From Palsa-1392 sp036490335 (GTDB lineage Bacteria > Verrucomicrobiota > Verrucomicrobiia > Chthoniobacterales > UBA10450), in the NCBI GenBank assembly GCA_036490335.1, contig DASXEB010000005.1:80928-144927 (forward strand): a stretch of 64,000 bases of DNA, given 5' to 3'. Position 1 is the first letter of the stretch, and every line of letters starts with the position of its first letter. The notes beneath the pieces are model-generated. The model did not search any database. It was not told the DNA's origin and was given only the letters and a program-made list of their open reading frames with translations. Both the position numbers and the translations under genes were made by a program. Of this stretch, positions 42,898-52,409 are shown piece after piece.

Positions 42898-43641
42898 TCA
42901 TTTCGCCTCGTTCAGCGACCAGTCATAATCCTGGTAGGAAATTTTGGTGTCGTTAGGCAAGGGCGGATGACGACGCTTGTTGATGAAGGCGACGGCGCCC
43001 CCGCCCGCCTTGAAGTCGTCGGCATACCACTTGAAAATGGCCGAGAGTTCCGCCTCTTTTTTCTGTTCGATGTAATCGACGCCCTTCTTCGAATTCACGA
43101 ACGCGGTCGCGAGCCGATCGAGTTGCTTCTCGAGCTGGTCGCCGCGAAAAGCGCGCGGGTTGAGCGGCGGACAACTGCGGCTCGCGCAATTGAGCGCGAA
43201 ATGAATCCGCGGATCGTGAAACTGCCCGCGGATCACATCTTTCTCGAGATGATTGAAACTCATGCGCTCGCCCGCGACCGTAATGCGCGGCTGGGTGAAA
43301 AACGTGAAGAGAAGGTCCTTGACGCTTTTCGTCGGGTATTTGCCGAGCGCTTCGTGCAGAATCCAGGCGTTGTAAGCGTTGAGATAAAAAGCCAGTTTTT
43401 CGTTTTTGCCTAACGACGAAGGTTTTTCTTTCGCGATATCGTCGACGACTTGCTGGATCGCTTTCATATCGGCCGCGTCAGCTTTCCAGGCGGAGTATTT
43501 CACCCCGGCGGCCGTGTCGTATTTGCCGAGCAGACGATTGTAGGTCTCGACCCATTTCGGAGAATCCGCCTGCGCCAGACCGATGGAGGCAAAGAGAAAA
43601 AGCGCGCCGAAAAATGCGCACGGGAGACGACGGTGTTTCAT
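42898..43641 (-). CDS. Exported DUF547 domain protein
   Basis: The 247-residue protein has a signal peptide (LPCAFFGALFLFASIGLAQA) and the DUF547 hallmarks KLAFYLNAYNAWILHEAL, DPRIHFALNCASRSCPPLNP and AFRGDQLEKQLDRLATAFVN. The conserved Cys/His residues suggest a papain-like or metal-binding function, and the role is unknown. The gene is immediately upstream of the radical SAM gene, likely in the same operon. Motif copies encode SSLGKN and LPNDT. Confidence 0.85.
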   Translation of the reverse strand: MKHRRLPCAFFGALFLFASIGLAQADSPKWVETYNRLLGKYDTAAGVKYSAWKADAADMKAIQQVVDDIAKEKPSSLGKNEKLAFYLNAYNAWILHEALGKYPTKSVKDLLFTFFTQPRITVAGERMSFNHLEKDVIRGQFHDPRIHFALNCASRSCPPLNPRAFRGDQLEKQLDRLATAFVNSKKGVDYIEQKKEAELSAIFKWYADDFKAGGGAVAFINKRRHPPLPNDTKISYQDYDWSLNEAK

Positions 43642-43683
43642 TGCCTAACGTCGAGTCCACGGCGACACCCCGCAAGCGCCGGT

Positions 43684-44868
43684 CTAGTATCGCTCGAACA
43701 AATCGCGCAGCGCGCACGCGCTTTGCGCGATCGCGAAACGCTCCGCGGCAAGGCGGCGGCCGCTTTCGCCTAACGACTGCGCGAGCGCGCGATCTGCGAG
43801 CAATCGCGCGAGCGCGGCGGCGAGCTCGGCGGGTTGATGTTCCGCAACGATCAAGCCGGTTTCGCCGTCGCGCACCATCTCGGGAATGCCGCCGAGGTTG
43901 GTCGAGACGACGGGCAGGCCGGCGGCCATCGCTTCCATCACGACCGTCGGGAGATTGTCCATCGCGCCGTCCGCCTGCGTCACACAAGGCAACGCAAAGA
44001 CCGCGCTTTGCGCGAGGCGGCGGACGATTTCGCTCTGCGGCTGCGGACCGCGCAGCGCGACGCTTTTCGTTAGGCCGGCGCACTCGATTTGCGCGCGTAG
44101 ATCGGCTTCGAGCGGACCTTCGCCGATGATTTCGCAATGAAAATCAAGATCGCGCGCGAGAAGCAGACGACAGGCTTCGATCAAATCGCCGAAGCCTTTT
44201 TTTTCAATCAAACGACCGATCGAAATAATCTCCGGCCGGTTGCGCGAGACACTTGCTTGTTCGAAGCGATCAATCTCGATGCCGTTGTAAACTCGATAAA
44301 ATTTCGGCGAATGATCCGGGAATTTTTCGCGAAGAAAATCGACGCCGAAGTCGCTCACGGTCACGACCGCGCGGGCCGCGCTGACCAGCTCGCCTAACGA
44401 AATCGAGAAAGCTTTCGGCGAGAAAATATCGTTGGCGTGCGCGGTAAAGCTGAAGCCGACGGAAAAGAAACGCGCGATCCAAAAAGCGGTGCGCGCCGCC
44501 ATCCCGGCGAAGTGCGCATGCACGTGGCGCACCCCGCGTGCCTGCAAACGCGGCCCGAGCCAGGCCGCCTGGTAAAGCCGCAGAAAATCGCTTTGCCGTC
44601 CCCACTTCGCGATCGCCTCGCCGACCGCGGCCGGGAGTTTGCCTTTGCGGACGGCGCCGTCGATTTCGCGCACGAGCTCGTCGTCGTTAGGCAAATATTC
44701 AACCTCGGCGGCGATCGCGGGATCCCATTCCTGCGCCGGCTCATCATGCGGCCGGCGAATGGAAAAAATCGAGGGCGCAAAATTCTGCCGCCGCAGCTCC
44801 GCGATTTCGCGATAGCAAAAAGTCTGGGTGAAGGACGGGAAACGCTCGAAGAGATAAGCGCAGAACAT
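43684..44868 (-). CDS. GT4-family glycosyltransferase
   Basis: The 394-residue GT-B enzyme starts MFCAYLFERFPSFTQTFCYREIAELRR, typical of exopolysaccharide or colanic acid-type transferases. It has HVHAHFAG, YNGIEIDRF, IISIGRLIEKKGFGDLIEAC and the donor-binding EAMAAGLPVVSTNLGGIPEMV. It would transfer an activated sugar to a lipid-linked or polysaccharide acceptor at the cytoplasmic membrane. ATG 44868 is chosen at the start of the fold. Several motif copies fall inside. Confidence 0.88.
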   Translation of the reverse strand: MFCAYLFERFPSFTQTFCYREIAELRRQNFAPSIFSIRRPHDEPAQEWDPAIAAEVEYLPNDDELVREIDGAVRKGKLPAAVGEAIAKWGRQSDFLRLYQAAWLGPRLQARGVRHVHAHFAGMAARTAFWIARFFSVGFSFTAHANDIFSPKAFSISLGELVSAARAVVTVSDFGVDFLREKFPDHSPKFYRVYNGIEIDRFEQASVSRNRPEIISIGRLIEKKGFGDLIEACRLLLARDLDFHCEIIGEGPLEADLRAQIECAGLTKSVALRGPQPQSEIVRRLAQSAVFALPCVTQADGAMDNLPTVVMEAMAAGLPVVSTNLGGIPEMVRDGETGLIVAEHQPAELAAALARLLADRALAQSLGESGRRLAAERFAIAQSACALRDLFERY

Positions 44869-44946
44869 GCGAGAGAGTCTTGCCCGCGCGGGCCGAGTTG
44901 CAACGCGCGCACCGCAACCGGCGCCGGAATTTCTCTTCCGCCGTGC

Positions 44947-46017
44947 ATGACTCCTGCTTTTGCGGGGAGGGTGAATCGCGATTTTTTTTCCTTTTGCACT
45001 TCCCTGCGCCTGGTCGAACTGAAAGCGATCGGGACGCATTCGCGCGTCCAGCACTTTCGCAAGGGCGATCGAATTTATTCCGCCGGCGACGAGGGACAGG
45101 AGCTGTTTGTCATCACGCGCGGCGCGGTCGAGCTGCTCGCGGAGAAAATGCGCCCGGGCGCGCATGGGATCGTGCTTTCGCGCGGCGATATTTTCGGCGT
45201 GATGGGTGCGATCCTAACGGTGCCGCGCGACTATTCGATCCGCGCCTGCTCGGCCCTGAGTGCGCAATGTTTCCACCGAAGCGACTTCGACGATCTCCTG
45301 GCCGAGGTGCCGTCGTTTTTTCTTTTCCTCTGCGAGAAACTGGCCGCGCGCCTTTTCCAGGTAACGGAACTGGCGCGGTCGCGCGACAGCGCGCTCGAGC
45401 TCAGCGGCACGCTCGCGAATTTCGACATCGTCACGGTTTATCAAACGATCCAGCAGTCGCAGCAAACCGGCGTGCTCACGATCGCAAAAGACGAGGGCGA
45501 GCCGATGGCGGAGTTTTATTTTGAGAAAGGCGCGCCGCGCTCGGGTCGCTTCGAGCATCTCGTCGGCGAGGAAGCTTTCTGGCAGCTTTTTCTCGAACAT
45601 GAGGCGGCCGAAACTTTTTCGTTCTCGCATTCTTCCGGCGAAGAAAATCGCGTTTGCGCCGAGACCGCGCTCGCCCGGCGTGGCGACGATCTCCTGCTCC
45701 ACGCCATCCACATGCGGGACCAATTCCACGACGCGCGCCAGCGTTTGCGCGAAGGCGGGGCGCGGCTTCGCTGCCAGCAGGAGGAGTTGAAGTGGAACGA
45801 TGTCGAGTTCGCCGAGTTGCGTCCGCTTGCGGAAAATATCTGGCGGCTTGCAGCGACGCGGGAGATTGCGCTGCGCGATCTCTATCGCGAATGCGAAGTG
45901 TGCGAGCTGAAGATTTACCAGGTGATCAACGACCTGATTCGCAGCGAACAGCTCAAGCTCGATGCGCGCGCCCCGAAATCCATGCTCGTCTCGCACCAAG
46001 CGGGCGCGAAAATCTAA
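44947..46017 (+). CDS. Cyclic nucleotide-binding domain and DUF4388 (PATAN) signalling protein
   Basis: The 356-residue protein has a CRP-like cyclic nucleotide-binding domain (about residues 15-130; FRKGDRIYSAGDEGQELFVITRGAVELL, RGDIFGVMGAIL). A DUF4388/PATAN domain follows (about 150-260; LSGTLANFDIVTVYQTIQQSQQTGVLTIAKDEGEPMAEFYFEKG). The C-terminal helical region (RDLYRECEVCELKIYQVINDLIRSEQL) may be winged-helix-like. It is probably a one-component or response-regulator-type switch. The typical phosphate-loop Arg was not identified with confidence, so the ligand is unknown. Confidence 0.75.
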   Translation: MTPAFAGRVNRDFFSFCTSLRLVELKAIGTHSRVQHFRKGDRIYSAGDEGQELFVITRGAVELLAEKMRPGAHGIVLSRGDIFGVMGAILTVPRDYSIRACSALSAQCFHRSDFDDLLAEVPSFFLFLCEKLAARLFQVTELARSRDSALELSGTLANFDIVTVYQTIQQSQQTGVLTIAKDEGEPMAEFYFEKGAPRSGRFEHLVGEEAFWQLFLEHEAAETFSFSHSSGEENRVCAETALARRGDDLLLHAIHMRDQFHDARQRLREGGARLRCQQEELKWNDVEFAELRPLAENIWRLAATREIALRDLYRECEVCELKIYQVINDLIRSEQLKLDARAPKSMLVSHQAGAKI

Positions 46018-46062
46018 GCGCTAATTTTTTGGCGCCAGCTTTTCGTTAGGCAACGCTTTTCG

Positions 46063-46458
46063 TTAGGCCCGTTCCACCGGCACCGGCCGTCCGTTCTGAT
46101 CGACCGCGACGTAGGTGAAAACGGCGCGTGTGACCCGCGTTTGCTCCGTTCGCATGTAACGTTGCACCCAGACTTCGACCGGAATTTTCATCGAGCTGCG
46201 CCCGACCGATTCGACCCACGCGTAACACGCGACGGTGTCGCCGACTCGCACCGGCTGGAGGAACGACATTCCTTCGACCGCGACCGTGACGACGCGCGTC
46301 TTCGCCATTTTCGACGCGAGGATGCCGCTGCCCAAGTCCATCTGCGACATGATCCAGCCGCCGAAAATGTCGCCGTTGGGATTTGTGTCCGCTGGCATCG
46401 CGATCGTTCGAATGACGAGCTCGCCCTGCGGCTTTTCGTTAGGCGGAGATGTTTCCAT
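46063..46458 (-). CDS. Hotdog-fold acyl-CoA thioesterase (YciA-like)
   Basis: The 131-residue protein has the hotdog signature MPADTNPNGDIFGGWIMSQMDLGSGILASK. It continues with VTVAVEGMSFLQPVRVGDTVACYAWVESVGRSSMKIPVEVW, matching short acyl-CoA thioesterases such as YciA. It hydrolyses acyl-CoAs in the cytosol. The stop TAA is in a motif copy (46059). A second copy lies 17 nt away, and a third encodes PNE at the N-terminus. Confidence 0.88.
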   Translation of the reverse strand: METSPPNEKPQGELVIRTIAMPADTNPNGDIFGGWIMSQMDLGSGILASKMAKTRVVTVAVEGMSFLQPVRVGDTVACYAWVESVGRSSMKIPVEVWVQRYMRTEQTRVTRAVFTYVAVDQNGRPVPVERA

Positions 46459-46476
46459 AATCAGAAGTTCGTTAGG

Positions 46477-47457
46477 CTAGAGAATGAGCATGCAATCTCC
46501 GTAGCTGTAAAATCGATAGCGCTCGCGCACCGCTTCGGCATAGGCACGGAGGATGAATTCGCGGCCGGCAAATGCGGCCACGAGCATGAGCAAGGTCGAT
46601 CGCGGCAGGTGAAAATTCGTCAGCAAACGATCGACGCGGCGAAATTTGTAGGGCGGAAAAATAAAAATATCGGTCTGGCCATTTTGCCTAACGAGTCGTC
46701 GATCGACGCATTCGGCCGACTCGAGCACGCGGACCGAAGTCGTGCCGATCGCAAGCAGACTCTCGGCGGCGTTGATGGCGCGCGCCGCTTCGTCGGAGAT
46801 CGCGAAACGCTCCGCGTGCATCCGATGTTCGGAAATTTCGTCGCTTTGCACCGGCCGAAAAGTCCCCGGGCCGACATGCAGGGTGACGAAAGTGTGCGGG
46901 AGCCGCGCGAGAATTTCCGGCGTGAAGTGCAAGCCCGCGGTCGGAGCCGCGACGGCGCCGGGCGCGACGGCAAAAACCGTTTGATAACGCGTCAAATCTT
47001 CCGCGTCGCTCGCGCGACGAACATACGGCGGCAAAGGAATCTCGCCGCCGCGATACGGATCGAAGTCGCGTTCCAGCCTAACGAGTCGCTCGCCATCGGC
47101 GCAGACGCTTTCGACCCGCGCCAGGCGGCCATCGAGCGTCGTCTCCGCGCCTTTGCGCATTTTGCGACCCGGTTTCACGAGACATTTCCAAGTCTCGGCA
47201 TCGAGCTTTTCCAAAAACAAAAATTCGATCGTGCCGTCGTCGGAAAAACGGCGCGCCGGCAACACGCGGGTGTCGTTGAGCACGAGCAAATCGCCCGGCC
47301 TAACGAATTCGGGCAGCTCGACAAATTTTCGATGCGCGATGGTGTCGCGCGCGCGGTCGAGCACCATCATGCGCGCGTCCTCGCGGCGCGGAAGCGGCCG
47401 CTGTGCGATCTGGTTCGCCGGCAAATCGAAGTCGTAATCCTGCAGCCGCGCGCTCAT
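46477..47457 (-). CDS. queA: tRNA preQ1-34 S-adenosylmethionine ribosyltransferase-isomerase
   Basis: The 326-residue enzyme starts MSARLQDYDFDLPANQIAQRPL. It contains VLNDTRVLPARR, FAVAPGAVAAPTAGLHFTPE and the conserved YRFYSYGDCMLI at the C-terminus, diagnostic of QueA. It adds the ribosyl moiety of SAM to preQ1 in tRNA to make epoxyqueuosine. Alternative upstream codons extend the frame but lack similarity. It is divergent from the uracil-DNA glycosylase gene. Confidence 0.95.
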   Translation of the reverse strand: MSARLQDYDFDLPANQIAQRPLPRREDARMMVLDRARDTIAHRKFVELPEFVRPGDLLVLNDTRVLPARRFSDDGTIEFLFLEKLDAETWKCLVKPGRKMRKGAETTLDGRLARVESVCADGERLVRLERDFDPYRGGEIPLPPYVRRASDAEDLTRYQTVFAVAPGAVAAPTAGLHFTPEILARLPHTFVTLHVGPGTFRPVQSDEISEHRMHAERFAISDEAARAINAAESLLAIGTTSVRVLESAECVDRRLVRQNGQTDIFIFPPYKFRRVDRLLTNFHLPRSTLLMLVAAFAGREFILRAYAEAVRERYRFYSYGDCMLIL

Positions 47458-47515
47458 CCGCCGCAGCATCAAAGGGATTGCCGCCGCGCGCAAAATCTTC
47501 CAACTTCCTTCCGGC

Positions 47516-48274
47516 ATGGAAACCTTCGCGAGCGCGCTCGACCAGCTTCTCATCGCGCTCGAGCAACTGCGGCGCGAGAGCGATCGGCCGCCGCGCGCAC
47601 GTCGCGATGCGCTGTTGCGTTTACAAGGCGCAATCCCGCCGCAGGCCGAGGCGGCCGGCGACAAGGCGCAGCGTCTTTTCGCGCTGCAGAGTTGCGTCGC
47701 GGTTTGCACGCGCTGTCCGCATCTCGCGGCCACACGCACGCAGACGGTTTTTGGTGTCGGCAATGTCGATGCGGAGCTGATGTTTATCGGCGAAGCGCCG
47801 GGCGCGGATGAGGACCTGATCGGGGAACCTTTCGTCGGACGCGCCGGGCAGCTTTTGACGAAGATCATCACCGCGATGGGGCTGACGCGCGACGATGTTT
47901 ACATCGCGAATGTTTTGAAATGCCGGCCGGATATGCCGCCGGGCGCGCCTGGTAATCGACCACCCTCGCCTAACGAGATGGCGACGTGTTTGCCCTACCT
48001 TACGCAACAGATCGAGATCATTCAGCCGAAAGTGCTCGTCGCTCTTGGCGCGACCGCGGTCGAAGGCCTGCTCGAGATGCGAACGTCGATGGGCCGGCTG
48101 CGCGGCCGCTGGCATAGCTATCGCGAAACCCCGCTCATGATCACTTATCATCCTTCCTACTTGCTGCGAAACCAAAGCAATACCGAGAAACGGAAGGTCT
48201 GGGAAGACATGCTGCTCGTGATGGAGCGGCTCGAACATCCGATCACGGAGAGACAGCGCAATTTCTTTCGTTAG
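47516..48274 (+). CDS. Family 4 uracil-DNA glycosylase
   Basis: The 252-residue protein has CTRCPHLAATRTQTVFGVGN, the family 4 motif GEAPGADEDLIGEPFVGRAGQLL, IANVLKCRPD and the C-terminal active-site region TYHPSYLLR. Cysteines near these blocks are positioned to bind a 4Fe-4S cluster. It removes uracil from DNA in base excision repair. The N-terminal 60 residues are variable, as usual in the family. The stop codon is in a CGTTAGGC copy. Confidence 0.92.
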   Translation: METFASALDQLLIALEQLRRESDRPPRARRDALLRLQGAIPPQAEAAGDKAQRLFALQSCVAVCTRCPHLAATRTQTVFGVGNVDAELMFIGEAPGADEDLIGEPFVGRAGQLLTKIITAMGLTRDDVYIANVLKCRPDMPPGAPGNRPPSPNEMATCLPYLTQQIEIIQPKVLVALGATAVEGLLEMRTSMGRLRGRWHSYRETPLMITYHPSYLLRNQSNTEKRKVWEDMLLVMERLEHPITERQRNFFR

Positions 48275-48435
48275 GCGCGAACTCGATCGATCGTTCGGAC
48301 AATAGTCCTTTGCTCGTTAGGCGCGTTTTTTTCGAATTGCCTGTTTCGCTGCATCCGATTGGCGATCTGAAACGAAAAATGTCGCCGAACCCTGAAAATA
48401 TTTTCACCGGCAAAGCCAAATCTCCTCACAAACCG

Positions 48436-49707
48436 ATGCCTGCTCACGCCTTGACCTCGAAACTCGCGCGGCCTTTGCGAAAGTTACATCTTACCCTCGT
48501 CGCCAGCTTCTTAGCTTCCGCGTTGCACGCCCAGGATGCGGTCAAAGCTCCGGCCGAGCCAACCTTTCCCGCGACCGAGCCGCAGGCCCCAACTTCATTC
48601 AGCGACTCAGCGACCGTGGCGCAGTTCTTCTTCGGGAAGGATAACCTGCCCGACACTTTTTATGACGAGGTCCAGGCTTGGAAGGAGCAATATCATATCC
48701 CGATTTCGATCGGCGCCGACCATTGGTTTCACATCGATCGCGACGAACATATCTACGGCGATGGCTATGGCGTGCCGGGCGAAAGCGGCACTTACTATTA
48801 CTATATAGACTTCGATCCTTCGCTTCAGCTCGAGAGCGATTTCGCGAGCGAAGCCGGCGCGCACGTCCAGTTTCGCTTTCGTGACAGCGGCGATAAGCTG
48901 CGCGCTTTCTACTCCGGCGAATACTGGTTCTACGAAGCGTATGGTTATCTCAAGACTAACATCGGCACCTTCAAGGCCGGGCAGATCGTAACTCAGTTCG
49001 GCGTCGCCTGGGATGGCACCTGGTGGGAAGGCGTTCCTTACTTCGATGGCTATAAGTTCGATCCCGACTACGGAGTCGGCTGGGATAATGAGTGGAAGTT
49101 TTCCGACCACTTTCTCCTCGACTCGGTCGCGCAGTTCTTCTTTGCAAGCGACGGAGTCAACGGCTCAATCCCGGGCGCTGATGCTGAGTCAGGTTCGGGC
49201 TTAAGCGAGGAAAACACCGGAGTTATTCGCCTCGTTCCTACCTGGAAGTTCGATCAGGATCAATCGCTGGCCTGGGGTGTTTCGGGTCTTTACGGCGGCA
49301 TCAAAGGCGCGTCCGTGGACCCGGGTGTCGATAGCCGGCGAGGCGTCTGGGGCACCGACCTCACTTACACTTGGAAAAACTTTAGCGTCTTCGGCGAATA
49401 CATCGACGCCTATGGCGCGACCAATCCTGTCCGCTATGTCTCGGGCGGGCCGAGCGATCATGTGAACAGCGCGCGCATCGGCGTTTCCTATAAGTATGGG
49501 CCGGCGACCTTTCACATTAATTACTCCCATGGCTGGGACCATCAGCCACGGGGGCAGCAATACGTCTTTGATCCGGGAGTCAATTTCCAAATGGCTAAGA
49601 ACATTGTCCTTTATCTCGAGTATGTGAAGTGGGATGTGACGAACCGATACGGAGTCACCTCGAAGTTTGACGATGGCTTCGAATCGATCATCGTTTGGAA
49701 CCTATAA
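48436..49707 (+). CDS. Outer-membrane beta-barrel porin-like protein
   Basis: The 423-residue product has a signal peptide (LRKLHLTLVASFLASALHAQ). Many alternating hydrophobic-polar strands rich in Tyr, Trp and Gly follow (SLQLESDFASEAGAHVQFRFRD, LRAFYSGEYWFYEAYGYLK, VRYVSGGPSDHVNSARIGVSYKYG). The protein ends in a Trp-Asn-Leu C-terminus. The family is not certain. It is only 3 nt upstream of the ABC importer substrate-binding gene, suggesting it carries the same solute through the outer membrane. A longer start at 48379 is possible. Confidence 0.7.
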   Translation: MPAHALTSKLARPLRKLHLTLVASFLASALHAQDAVKAPAEPTFPATEPQAPTSFSDSATVAQFFFGKDNLPDTFYDEVQAWKEQYHIPISIGADHWFHIDRDEHIYGDGYGVPGESGTYYYYIDFDPSLQLESDFASEAGAHVQFRFRDSGDKLRAFYSGEYWFYEAYGYLKTNIGTFKAGQIVTQFGVAWDGTWWEGVPYFDGYKFDPDYGVGWDNEWKFSDHFLLDSVAQFFFASDGVNGSIPGADAESGSGLSEENTGVIRLVPTWKFDQDQSLAWGVSGLYGGIKGASVDPGVDSRRGVWGTDLTYTWKNFSVFGEYIDAYGATNPVRYVSGGPSDHVNSARIGVSYKYGPATFHINYSHGWDHQPRGQQYVFDPGVNFQMAKNIVLYLEYVKWDVTNRYGVTSKFDDGFESIIVWNL

Positions 49708-49709
49708 GT

Positions 49710-50726
49710 ATGAACAGAATCACCGCTCTAAGACTTTTCGCGATCGGCCTCGCCGCTCCATTTCTTTGCTCGTTAGGCAAAGCGGCCGATAAAGTTGTCA
49801 TCCAGTACGACTGTATCCCTAACTATGCCAACTGGGGCGGAGTCACGGCCGAGTACACCCGCGAGACCGGCGTCCGAATTCCGCCAGACATGAAAGGCAG
49901 CTCCGCCGCGATGGCCGCCTTGGAGGCGGAGAAGGCGAACCCCCAGGCCGACTGCGCCTATTACTCGGCGGCGATCGGTTATCAGGCGAGCGAGAAAGGT
50001 CTTCACCAGAGTTACAAGCCGAAAGGCTGGGAGAAAATTCCCAGCAGTTTGAAGGATCCGGGCGGTCTCTGGTGGACCGTGCATACCGCTTACATAGGAT
50101 TGATCGTGAATAAGTCTGCCCTTAAAGGTAAACCTGTCCCGCAATCCTTTGCTGACCTGCTCAAACCTGACTACAAAGGAATGGTTGTTTACGACGACCC
50201 GACAATCCTTGGAACCGGCTTTACCTATGTCTACGGCATCAACGCCATCCTGAAAGGCGGCCCGGATATGAACGCGGGTTTTGCTTACTTGAAGAAACTC
50301 GACGCTAATATTCTTAACTATGCGAAAGACACCGTTTACAATGACGTTTTGCGCGGAGAGATACCGATCTGGATTAACGCGGACGGCAATGGCCTGAAGA
50401 TGAAGTATGTCGACAAGGGAGATATCGAGGTAGTTATACCTCGCGAAGGAACGATCGCGATGCCCCTCGTCATGGCCATGGTAAAAAATGATCCGCATCC
50501 CGACGCGACCAAGCCATATCTCGACTGGCTCCTGAGTGACACCGCCCAAAAGATCATGGCTGAGTCTTTCTTTCGTCCCGTCATGCACGTCCAACTTAGC
50601 GCGGCTTTGCAGAAGGAGTTTCTTCCCGAATCGGCTTACGCTAAAGCCGTCGTCCTGCCTTTGGCGGAGATGGCGGCGAATGCCGACGCCGTCAAGGAGC
50701 GGTGGACTAACGAGATCAAACATTGA
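49710..50726 (+). CDS. ABC transporter substrate-binding protein (iron/polyamine/phosphonate type)
   Basis: The 338-residue protein has a signal peptide (ALRLFAIGLAAPFLCSLGKAA). A family 1-like binding fold follows: VTAEYTRETGVRI, WTVHTAYIGLIVNKSALKGKPVPQSFADLLKPDYKGMVVYDDP and IPREGTIAMPLVMAMVKNDPHPDATKPYLDWLLSDTAQKIMA. This family carries ferric iron, polyamines, thiamine or 2-aminoethylphosphonate, and the ligand cannot be read from sequence. It overlaps the next gene by 4 nt. A motif copy (SLGK) lies in the signal peptide region. Confidence 0.88.
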   Translation: MNRITALRLFAIGLAAPFLCSLGKAADKVVIQYDCIPNYANWGGVTAEYTRETGVRIPPDMKGSSAAMAALEAEKANPQADCAYYSAAIGYQASEKGLHQSYKPKGWEKIPSSLKDPGGLWWTVHTAYIGLIVNKSALKGKPVPQSFADLLKPDYKGMVVYDDPTILGTGFTYVYGINAILKGGPDMNAGFAYLKKLDANILNYAKDTVYNDVLRGEIPIWINADGNGLKMKYVDKGDIEVVIPREGTIAMPLVMAMVKNDPHPDATKPYLDWLLSDTAQKIMAESFFRPVMHVQLSAALQKEFLPESAYAKAVVLPLAEMAANADAVKERWTNEIKH

Positions 50727-51586
50727 CCCGCCGGTCACAAGGTTTGAGTTATCCGAGTCGCGTGAGCTCTGGCGGGCCGCGACTTTTCCTACTCCTTCCT
50801 TTGTTCGCAGTCATCGCGGCATTTCTGCTCTATCCACTCGGATTTTTGTTCCGGCAAAGTATCGGCGGAACTTCCGGGTTCGACTTCGAGAGTTATAAGG
50901 CTCTCTTTTGCGACAGCTATGCCCGCGCCGCGCTGATACATTCACTACTCCTAAGTAGTCTTGTCGCCGTCTCCTCGACGCTTGTCTGCCTGCCGTCCGC
51001 CTGGCTTTTCGCCCACAACCTTTTCCCCGCGCAAAGAGTCGTTCGTGCCATTTTCACTCTGCCGATGTCATTCTCGGGCATCATCATGGGCTTTCTCACC
51101 GTCATCATGCTCGGCCGCATCGGCGTCGTCCCGCAACTGGCGCAAAAGCTATTTGGCCACGATTATCTCTCCGGGAGCGCTTACCGCTTGCACGGCCTTG
51201 TCATTGCTTATCTCTATTTCGAGATACCTCGCGCGACTCTTACTCTCGAATCTTCGTTTCGAAAATTCGATCGGCGGCTAAGTCTTGCCGCGCGCTCGTT
51301 AGGCGCGAATGGCTGGCAGCGTTTCTCCTACGTCCTGCTTCCATTGATTTGGCTCCCCCTTCTCTCCACTTTTGCAGTGACCTTTAGTGCTTCGCTTGGC
51401 TCTTTTGGCGTAGCGCTTATTGTTGCGCGGCGCTTCTCCCTCTTGCCGCTCGAGATCTACCAGCAAATTATCGGCTACGGAAACCCGAGACTTATGTCTG
51501 CGATGGCGATAACTCTGGTTACAATCGCCTTCCTCGTGAACTACTCCGTCCGACTCGCCGGCGACCGGCAGCAAAGAGTTATATGA
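50723..51586 (+). CDS. ABC importer permease 1
   Basis: The 287-residue protein has about six membrane helices. The cytoplasmic EAA-type loop reads LAARSLGANGWQRFSYVLLPLIWLPLLS, as in PotB/AfuB-type permeases. The TTG start at 50723 overlaps the stop of the binding protein, and the gene ends overlapping the second permease (ATGA). It forms the inner-membrane channel with the next gene product. Codon use (ATA, AGT, TTA) is less GC-rich than in neighbouring core genes. Confidence 0.88.
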   Translation: MTRRSQGLSYPSRVSSGGPRLFLLLPLFAVIAAFLLYPLGFLFRQSIGGTSGFDFESYKALFCDSYARAALIHSLLLSSLVAVSSTLVCLPSAWLFAHNLFPAQRVVRAIFTLPMSFSGIIMGFLTVIMLGRIGVVPQLAQKLFGHDYLSGSAYRLHGLVIAYLYFEIPRATLTLESSFRKFDRRLSLAARSLGANGWQRFSYVLLPLIWLPLLSTFAVTFSASLGSFGVALIVARRFSLLPLEIYQQIIGYGNPRLMSAMAITLVTIAFLVNYSVRLAGDRQQRVI

Positions 51587-52407
51587 CGAAATTTAAGCCC
51601 GGCCTCGTTACGGCTCATCTTCTGACCTGGTTATTACTTATCGTAGTCATAGCTCCGCTCCTTGTCGTCATCCTGGGCGCCTTTCTCAACGTCTCCTTTC
51701 TCGGGCTGGCCAGCGAACAATGGGCGGCCCGAAAAGGCGACGGCATCTTTAACCACGGCTGGTTCGCCTACGTCTTTCACCTATACGGCAGCAACATTCT
51801 TTTCAGTCTCCTTCTTGCCGGACTAAGTGTCGTCATAGGTGCCGCGATAAGTCTGCCCGGGGCCTACATCCTGGCCACTTGCCGCTGGCGCGGCCTCCGT
51901 ATTTTCGAAGAGGTCGTCTTATTGCCTCTTTCGATTCCGGGGATCGCAATGTCGATCGGACTTATCGAGGCCTACATTACTTTCCGCGGTCAGTGGTGGC
52001 TCATCTTGTGCGGCCATATCTTATACACTGTCCCTCTCATGACTCGCGTGCTGACTAACTCTTTGCGAAGTTTCGATATCGCCCGATTGGAGTTAGTCGC
52101 GCAAAGTCTCGGCGCCGGCTGGTGGCACCGCTTCGTCTTCGTCGTCGTCCCCAACCTGCGCCACAGCCTGATTGTCGGCTCGTTGCTTGTCTTCGCCGTT
52201 TCCTGGGGCGAGTTTAATGTTAGTTATCTCTTGAACACTCCGCTGCATCAGACCTACCCCGCCGCCCTCTACGCGACCTTCACGGCCAATAGCTTCCAGG
52301 TCTCGAGCGCGGCCACGACCATCTTTCTCGCGCTTATCATTCCGATTCTCTTCGCCCTCCAATGGCTCGGCGGCGACGAGTTCACTCATGTCGAGCAATC
52401 CGCCTGA
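51583..52407 (+). CDS. ABC importer permease 2
   Basis: This 274-residue, six-helix protein has the EAA loop LELVAQSLGAGWWHRFVFVVVPNLRHSLIV. It starts ATG 51583 inside the stop of permease 1. It pairs with that protein in the importer. The stop TGA lies in GCCTGACGATG, whose ATG starts the ATPase gene. Confidence 0.88.
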   Translation: MTKFKPGLVTAHLLTWLLLIVVIAPLLVVILGAFLNVSFLGLASEQWAARKGDGIFNHGWFAYVFHLYGSNILFSLLLAGLSVVIGAAISLPGAYILATCRWRGLRIFEEVVLLPLSIPGIAMSIGLIEAYITFRGQWWLILCGHILYTVPLMTRVLTNSLRSFDIARLELVAQSLGAGWWHRFVFVVVPNLRHSLIVGSLLVFAVSWGEFNVSYLLNTPLHQTYPAALYATFTANSFQVSSAATTIFLALIIPILFALQWLGGDEFTHVEQSA

Positions 52408-52409
52408 CG

